From assembly GCA_003142855.1 (NCBI GenBank), contig PLNW01000123.1, forward strand, positions 1 through 47,504: a DNA stretch of 47,504 nt, given 5' to 3'. Position numbers and translations under genes: made by a program. Source of the stretch: Myxococcales bacterium. GTDB lineage: Bacteria; Myxococcota_A; Polyangia; Fen-1088. The notes below the pieces were generated by a model, which worked only from the letters and a program-made list of their open reading frames with translations, had not been told where the DNA came from and made no database searches. This document shows positions 43,317 to 47,504 of this stretch, piece after piece (position 1 is the first letter of the stretch; each line of letters starts with the position of its first letter).

Positions 43317-44516
43317 CTACTTCAACCGAGCCAATGCCTCGCCGATGCGGGTGAGGCCCTTCTCGATATTGGCCTGCGAGGTGGCGTACGACAGGCGCAC
43401 GTAGCCCGGGGCATAGAAGGCTGATCCGGGAACCACCGCCACCTTGGCCTCTTCGATGAAGTACTCGCACAGGGCGGGATCACCGTCGATGACCTTGCCC
43501 GCAGGCGTGCGCCGGCCCACGAATGCGTTGAGGTCGGGGAAGGCATAGAAGGCGCCTTTGGGCTCGACGCATTTGACCCCTGGCATGGCCCGCAGGGTCT
43601 TCACCATGAACTGCCGCCGCTTGTCGAACTCCAGGCGCATGCGCTCCAGCTCGTCGGTCGGTCCTTCTAGGGCTGCCACGGCTGCCGCCTGGCTGACCGC
43701 GGCCGCGTTGGTCGTCGACTGACCTTGCAGAGTCGACATTCCCTCGATAACCGGCAGAGGCGCCACGCAGAAACCGATACGCCACCCAGTCATGGCAAAG
43801 GCCTTGGAAACCCCGTCCACGATGATGGTGCGCTTGCGCACCTCGGGGCTGAAGGTGGCTGGCTGCACGAAGCGAGCATCGCCGTAGCAAAGGCAGCGAT
43901 AGATGTCATCCGTGAGCAGCCAGAGGTCGTGCCCCACCGCCAGGTCAGCCAGAGCACGCAGTGTCTTCCCGTCATACACCGCACCGGTGGGATTGCTGGG
44001 CGACACAATCAGGATGATGCGCGTGCGCGGCGTGATCGCCCGGGCCACGGCCTCGGGGTTGACGATGAATTCGTCTTCCGGCCGGGACACCACTGGCACC
44101 GGTTTGGCACCGGCCAGCTTGGCGATCTCGGCGTAGCTCACCCAGTAGGGCGCTGGAATGATGATCTCGTCGCCTTCGTCCAGCAGCACGTGGAAGGCGT
44201 TGAACAGGGACTGCTTGGCGCCCGCGCTGACCATGACCTCTTTGGGGTCGATCTCGAAACCATGGGCCTTGCCCAGCCAAGCCGCGGCCGCCTTGCGCAG
44301 TTGTGGTGTCCCCTCCACTGCGGTGTACTTGGTGGCCCCGGCATCGAGCGCCTTCTTGGCGGCTTCCTTGATGTGAACCGGCGTATCGAAATCCGGCTCG
44401 CCCGCGCCAAAGCTGACCACGTCCACGCCCTGTGCCCGCAGCTCCGCCGCCTTGGCGGTCACCTTCAGGGTCATTGATGGCTCAACAACAGACAGACGTT
44501 TTGCCAACTTAATCAA
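43317..44516 (-). CDS. Aspartate/aromatic aminotransferase, class I (type Ib)
   Basis: A PLP-dependent aminotransferase of 399 residues. The lysine that binds PLP is in VDGVSKAFAMTGWRIGF. SPSNPTGAVYDGKTL and DDIYRCLCYG contact the cofactor. The N-terminal AAELRAQGVDVVSFGAGEPD is typical of type Ib aspartate aminotransferases. It uses a TTG start at 44516, giving MIKLAKRLSVVEPS as in the family; the next in-frame ATG would cut this. It follows coaD by 4 nt. It may also act on prephenate or aromatic acids. Confidence 0.93.
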   Translation of the reverse strand: MIKLAKRLSVVEPSMTLKVTAKAAELRAQGVDVVSFGAGEPDFDTPVHIKEAAKKALDAGATKYTAVEGTPQLRKAAAAWLGKAHGFEIDPKEVMVSAGAKQSLFNAFHVLLDEGDEIIIPAPYWVSYAEIAKLAGAKPVPVVSRPEDEFIVNPEAVARAITPRTRIILIVSPSNPTGAVYDGKTLRALADLAVGHDLWLLTDDIYRCLCYGDARFVQPATFSPEVRKRTIIVDGVSKAFAMTGWRIGFCVAPLPVIEGMSTLQGQSTTNAAAVSQAAAVAALEGPTDELERMRLEFDKRRQFMVKTLRAMPGVKCVEPKGAFYAFPDLNAFVGRRTPAGKVIDGDPALCEYFIEEAKVAVVPGSAFYAPGYVRLSYATSQANIEKGLTRIGEALARLK

Positions 44517-44520
44517 GAGG

Positions 44521-45018
44521 TTACCTAAACTTATTGAACTTTTTCTTTAATGCAGAGAGAACCCCAGGCGGCACCACCCGCCCGATGTCCCCGCCCATCT
44601 CCGCCACCTCACGAACCAGCGAAGAGGATACGAAGAAATTGTCCTCGTTGGTCATGAGAAAAATGGTCTCCACCTCAGGCGCGAGTTGCCGGTTCATATG
44701 GGCGAACTGGAACTCGTACTCGAAGTCGGCCACGGCTCGTAGGCCGCGGATGACGAACCTTGCACCCCGGCGCCGCACGTAGTCGACGAGCAGTCCGTTG
44801 AACGAATCGACCTCCACCCGCGCATCATCCTTCAAGGTCTCCAGGATCATGCGCTTGCGCTCCCTGAGCGAAAAGAGCGGCTGCTTGCGCAGGTTGTCGG
44901 CCAGTGCCACGACCACCTGGTCGAAGAGCTTGAGCCCACGGCGCACGATGTCCGCATGGCCATTGGTGATGGGATCGAACGTCCCAGGGTAGATGGCAAT
45001 CGACCGGCGCTGCGACAT
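44521..45018 (-). CDS. coaD: Phosphopantetheine adenylyltransferase
   Basis: Adds AMP to 4'-phosphopantetheine in CoA synthesis, downstream of the step done by coaBC in this same window. The nucleotide motif is [16 protein letters not shown] at the N-terminus. The later substrate residues lie in [20 protein letters not shown] and the second nucleotide motif is [15 protein letters not shown]. Length (165 aa) is normal. It follows rsmD with no gap, as in many bacteria. Confidence 0.97.
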   Translation of the reverse strand: MSQRRSIAIYPGTFDPITNGHADIVRRGLKLFDQVVVALADNLRKQPLFSLRERKRMILETLKDDARVEVDSFNGLLVDYVRRRGARFVIRGLRAVADFEYEFQFAHMNRQLAPEVETIFLMTNEDNFFVSSSLVREVAEMGGDIGRVVPPGVLSALKKKFNKFR

Positions 45019-45585
45019 CTAGGCCAGTCCTCGCTGCGGCCGGTAGAAAGAAACCCCGGTGTCACCATAGAAGCGCCGGTCGGTCATGACCAGAATGCCG
45101 AAAACCTCGGCCGGCAGATGACGCCGCCCATGCTCGACGATGATCACGGCGCCCTCGGCCAGAAGGTCGCTGCCCGCGAGCAGCGCCAAGACCGGATCCG
45201 CTTCATCGGACGCGTAAGGCGGGTCCACGAAGACCCAACCAAAGACCCTGCCCTCGGCCGCACCAGCCATGCGTTGCAGGGCGTGCAGCACACTCGCGCC
45301 GATGACACGAGCCCGTCCAGAGAAACCAAGCTCGCGCAGATTCCTGTGCAGGGTGCCCAGCGCGCGCGCATCGCGTTCCACGAAGTCGGCCGCCACCGCG
45401 CCACGCGAGAGAGCCTCGATCCCAAGAGAGCCGGTTCCCGCGAACAGGTCCAGAACCGGGTGCGGGGGTGGCGGCCCCAGGATGTTGAAGATGGCCTCGC
45501 GCACCTTCGCCCCCGTGGGCCTTGTCGTAGCTCCACGTGGCGCGCGCAACTTGCGCCCACGGTCAGCGCCGGCAGTGACCCGCAT
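45019..45585 (-). CDS. rsmD: 16S rRNA (guanine-N2) methyltransferase RsmD
   Basis: Methylates G966 of 16S rRNA using S-adenosylmethionine. The SAM loop is VLDLFAGTGSLGIEALSRG and the catalytic motif is VFVDPPYAS. The N-terminus (MRVTAGADRGRKL) and TRPTGAKVREAIFNIL match RsmD. The protein has 188 residues. It is the first gene of rsmD-coaD-aminotransferase. A good promoter ends 8 nt before the ATG. It is divergent from nadC. Confidence 0.95.
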   Translation of the reverse strand: MRVTAGADRGRKLRAPRGATTRPTGAKVREAIFNILGPPPPHPVLDLFAGTGSLGIEALSRGAVAADFVERDARALGTLHRNLRELGFSGRARVIGASVLHALQRMAGAAEGRVFGWVFVDPPYASDEADPVLALLAGSDLLAEGAVIIVEHGRRHLPAEVFGILVMTDRRFYGDTGVSFYRPQRGLA

Positions 45586-45593
45586 GGCTGGCT

Positions 45594-45623
45594 TACCTAC
45601 CGCGTGCAGGGCAGAGTAGTCAA
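45594..45623 (-). promoter_or_regulatory. Sigma-70 promoter of rsmD-coaD-aat
   Basis: On the minus strand TTGACT (45623-45618) and TAGGTA (45599-45594) are 18 bp apart; TAGGTA ends 8 nt before the ATG at 45585. The nadC -10 box TATTCT (45641-45646, plus strand) ends 6 nt before the nadC ATG on the other side, so both starts of this divergent pair look leaderless. Confidence 0.5.
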
Positions 45624-45652
45624 CCAGGTGACGGCCGGGCTATTCTGCTGCC

Positions 45653-46519
45653 ATGGCACATTCTCTGGTTCTCACACCCGCCGTGACGCGGCTCATTGAA
45701 CTGGCGATCGAGGAAGATCTGGGCCGAGGGGACGCAACCACGCAGGCCCTGGTCGGGCCGGAAGCCACGGCCACAGCCCATCTCGTGGCTCGCCAGCGCC
45801 TGACCGTGGCGGGACTGGACATTGCCGCCGCGGTCTTCCGTCGCCTCGACCCGTCGATCGCGATCGAGACCCACATTGCCGACGGCACTGAGGCCCAGCC
45901 CGGAACGCGCGTGGCGACCTATCGGGGCGCGGCCGCAGCCTTGCTGTCGGGTGAACGGACGGCCCTCAATTTCCTGCAGAGGCTCTCCGGAGTTGCCACG
46001 CTGACGCGAGCCTTTGTGGCCGCAGCCCAGGGCACCAGCCTGCGCATCACCGACACGCGCAAGACCACTCCGGGGTTTCGCCTTCTGGAAAAATACGCCG
46101 TGCGCATGGGCGGCGGCAGCAACCACCGCTTCGACCTCGGCTCGGGCGTTCTCATCAAAGACAATCACGTGGCGCTCGCCGGATCGGTCAGCGAGGCTGT
46201 GCGCCGGACCAAGGGCCGGGTGCCTCACAGCCTGAACGTCGAAGTCGAGGTGGACAACCTGGCCCAACTCGACGAAGCCCTGGCCGCGGGTGTGGCCATC
46301 GTTCTGCTCGACAATTTCACGGACACGGATCTGGGAAAAGCCATGGCCCGGATCCGCGCAGTCAAGCCTCGACCGCTCGTGGAAGTCTCGGGCGGTGTCA
46401 CCCTGGCGCGCATCCCTGAGCTTGCCCGGCTGGGCGTGGATCTGGTTTCCGTGGGCGCGCTCACCCACTCCGCGCCCGCGGTGGATCTGGCATTGGACAT
46501 GGAAAATCAGGCGGCGTGA
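45653..46519 (+). CDS. nadC: Nicotinate-nucleotide pyrophosphorylase (carboxylating)
   Basis: Makes nicotinate mononucleotide from quinolinate and PRPP in NAD synthesis. Family motifs: ERTALNFLQRLSGVAT, RITDTRKTTPGFRLLEKYAV, GGGSNHRFDLGSGVLIKDNH and VEVEVDNLAQLDEAL. The length, 288 residues, is normal. The plus-strand TATTCT box ends 6 nt before the ATG and no Shine-Dalgarno is visible. nadA and nadB are not in the window. birA lies downstream after a family A repeat. Confidence 0.97.
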   Translation: MAHSLVLTPAVTRLIELAIEEDLGRGDATTQALVGPEATATAHLVARQRLTVAGLDIAAAVFRRLDPSIAIETHIADGTEAQPGTRVATYRGAAAALLSGERTALNFLQRLSGVATLTRAFVAAAQGTSLRITDTRKTTPGFRLLEKYAVRMGGGSNHRFDLGSGVLIKDNHVALAGSVSEAVRRTKGRVPHSLNVEVEVDNLAQLDEALAAGVAIVLLDNFTDTDLGKAMARIRAVKPRPLVEVSGGVTLARIPELARLGVDLVSVGALTHSAPAVDLALDMENQAA

Positions 46520-46559
46520 GAAGAACAGGCCTTTCCATGATCGAGTCACGTACCCACGC

Positions 46560-46674
46560 TGGGCGGTCGGTGGTGGTCGTAGACGTGGTCGTTTTCGTGG
46601 CCGTGGCCCTGGCCGGAGTGATCACAGTCGACCACGGCCACGACCTTCTCCGGCTATCGCAGGAATGCGGGACG
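46560..46674 (+). repeat. Dispersed repeat, family A, copy 4, with inverted arms
   Basis: GGTCGTAGACGTGGTCG at the left and CGACCACGGCCACGACC at the right pair at 14 of 17 positions. The right half then reads TTCTCCGGCTATCGCAGGAA, matching copy 3. It fills the gap between nadC and birA. Confidence 0.65.
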
Positions 46675-46685
46675 GGGCTGGTGGC

Positions 46686-47489
46686 GTGAGCCAAGGTGCC
46701 TCGGCCGAAAGTGATCTGGCGCCGGAGGCTGTACTGCGGCGGCTAGGCACCCGACGACTCGGCCGAAAGTACGAGTTTCTCGCTGTCTGCGCTTCGACCA
46801 ATGATGTGGTTCGCGGTCGCGCGGCCGCAGGAGCAGCCGAAGGGTTCCTGGTGGTGGCCGACAGCCAAACCGCCGGTCGCGGCCGGCTCGGGCGCTCGTG
46901 GCACTCGCCGCCGGGACAGAATCTCTATCTCTCCTTGTTGCTACGCCCTGCCCTGCCTGCCCGCCAAGCCGCACCCCTGACCCTGCTGGCCGGTGCGGCG
47001 CTGGCGCACACACTGGCCGAGGCCGGGGCGAGACCGCGTTTGCGCTGGCCCAACGATCTGCTGGTTCCCGCGACGGAAGGGCTTCGCAAGGTTGCCGGCA
47101 TCCTGACCGAGATGGCGAGCGACGGTGAGCGGGTTCGCCACATCGTGCTGGGCATCGGCCTGAATGTGAACGGCCTGGAATTCCCACCTGACCTCGCGGA
47201 ACGCGCGACATCGCTGCGCCTGGCGCTCGGGCACGCCTGCGACCGCGCCCAGTTGCTCGTCGATTTCTTGGCAGCCTTCGAGCCCATCTATGACGATTTC
47301 TTGGCTCGCGGCCCCGCGTCGGGCCTGCACGAGTGGCGTCGCCATGCCGATCTCGGCCGCATGCGCCGCATCGATTGCGATGGCGCCAAGGTCGAGGGAA
47401 TCGCCACAGACATCGATGACGACGGCGCCCTGCTGGTGCGTGACGACGCGGGACAGATCCACCGACTTGTGTCGGGAGAAACTAGCTAG
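46686..47489 (+). CDS. birA: Biotin-[acetyl-CoA-carboxylase] ligase, without DNA-binding domain
   Basis: Attaches biotin to the carboxylase carrier protein. The biotinyl-AMP site is SQTAGRGRLGRSWHSPPGQ, followed by NLYLSLLLRP. LRWPNDLLVP and KVAGILTEM complete the active site. The C-terminal domain is present (IDCDGAKVEGIATDIDDDG). It has no N-terminal helix-turn-helix, so it is the ligase-only type and not the BirA repressor. The start is the GTG at 46686; an in-frame ATG at 46665 lies inside the repeat. The end at 47489 is 15 nt short of the window edge. Confidence 0.93.
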   Translation: MSQGASAESDLAPEAVLRRLGTRRLGRKYEFLAVCASTNDVVRGRAAAGAAEGFLVVADSQTAGRGRLGRSWHSPPGQNLYLSLLLRPALPARQAAPLTLLAGAALAHTLAEAGARPRLRWPNDLLVPATEGLRKVAGILTEMASDGERVRHIVLGIGLNVNGLEFPPDLAERATSLRLALGHACDRAQLLVDFLAAFEPIYDDFLARGPASGLHEWRRHADLGRMRRIDCDGAKVEGIATDIDDDGALLVRDDAGQIHRLVSGETS

Positions 47490-47504
47490 AGTCTGTCGGG
47501 TAAT

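Overview
The window is a high-GC, gene-dense chromosomal segment of a Gram-negative bacterium. The gene content points to Myxococcota or a close deltaproteobacterial relative. The grounds are lipoproteins with TPR or HEAT repeats, an OmpA protein with thrombospondin type-3 repeats next to a DUF4398 lipoprotein, three tandem bactofilins, FHA and NtrC regulators, and long Ala/Pro-rich tails. This is inference from gene families; no rRNA or tRNA lies in the window. I found no phage, plasmid or CRISPR locus.

Layout. 1-2260: start of a nuo operon (nuoA, beginning of nuoB) divergent from an exported thioredoxin-fold protein and a Nudix hydrolase. 2293-6131: exported TolB-like protein, purF and three bactofilins, all leftward. 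6403-6908: a histidine kinase gutted by an internal deletion. 6905-10062: udg, an unknown protein and coaBC as one overlapping leftward unit. 10325-10956: a Phd/VapC toxin-antitoxin pair, followed by about 470 bp of gene remnants. 11429-16110: pyrimidine operon pyrR-pyrB-pyrC-carA plus one unknown gene, with a long leader hairpin that buries the pyrR ribosome-binding site. 16245-21787: FHA protein, recG and a membrane alkaline-phosphatase-superfamily enzyme fused to HEAT repeats. 21813-28905: envelope proteins (HEAT lipoprotein, TPR lipoprotein, TPR/barrel protein, OmpA-TSP3 lipoprotein, DUF4398 lipoprotein). 29249-33597: an 84-residue orphan, valS and a response regulator. 33688-36361: a YfiM-like protein, a LOG-family protein and a metallo-beta-lactamase/beta-CASP nuclease in one overlapping operon. 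36491-37096: a VapBC pair. 37509-39817: zwf-pgl. 39916-43275: a SUKH-like/TPR protein and a sigma-54 activator. 43317-45585: rsmD-coaD-aspartate aminotransferase. 45653-47489: nadC and birA.

Three features are not explained by the genes. (i) Many first genes of operons lack a Shine-Dalgarno sequence and have a good -35/-10 pair whose -10 box ends only 6-10 nt before the start codon, which suggests leaderless mRNAs. (ii) Three families of short dispersed repeats (A, B and C below) fill the intergenic gaps, several of them between convergent genes. (iii) The pyrR leader can fold into a two-part stem that sequesters the ribosome-binding site. Most of the rest is housekeeping: respiration, nucleotide and CoA synthesis, the first steps of the pentose-phosphate pathway, NAD and biotin use, tRNA charging and DNA repair.
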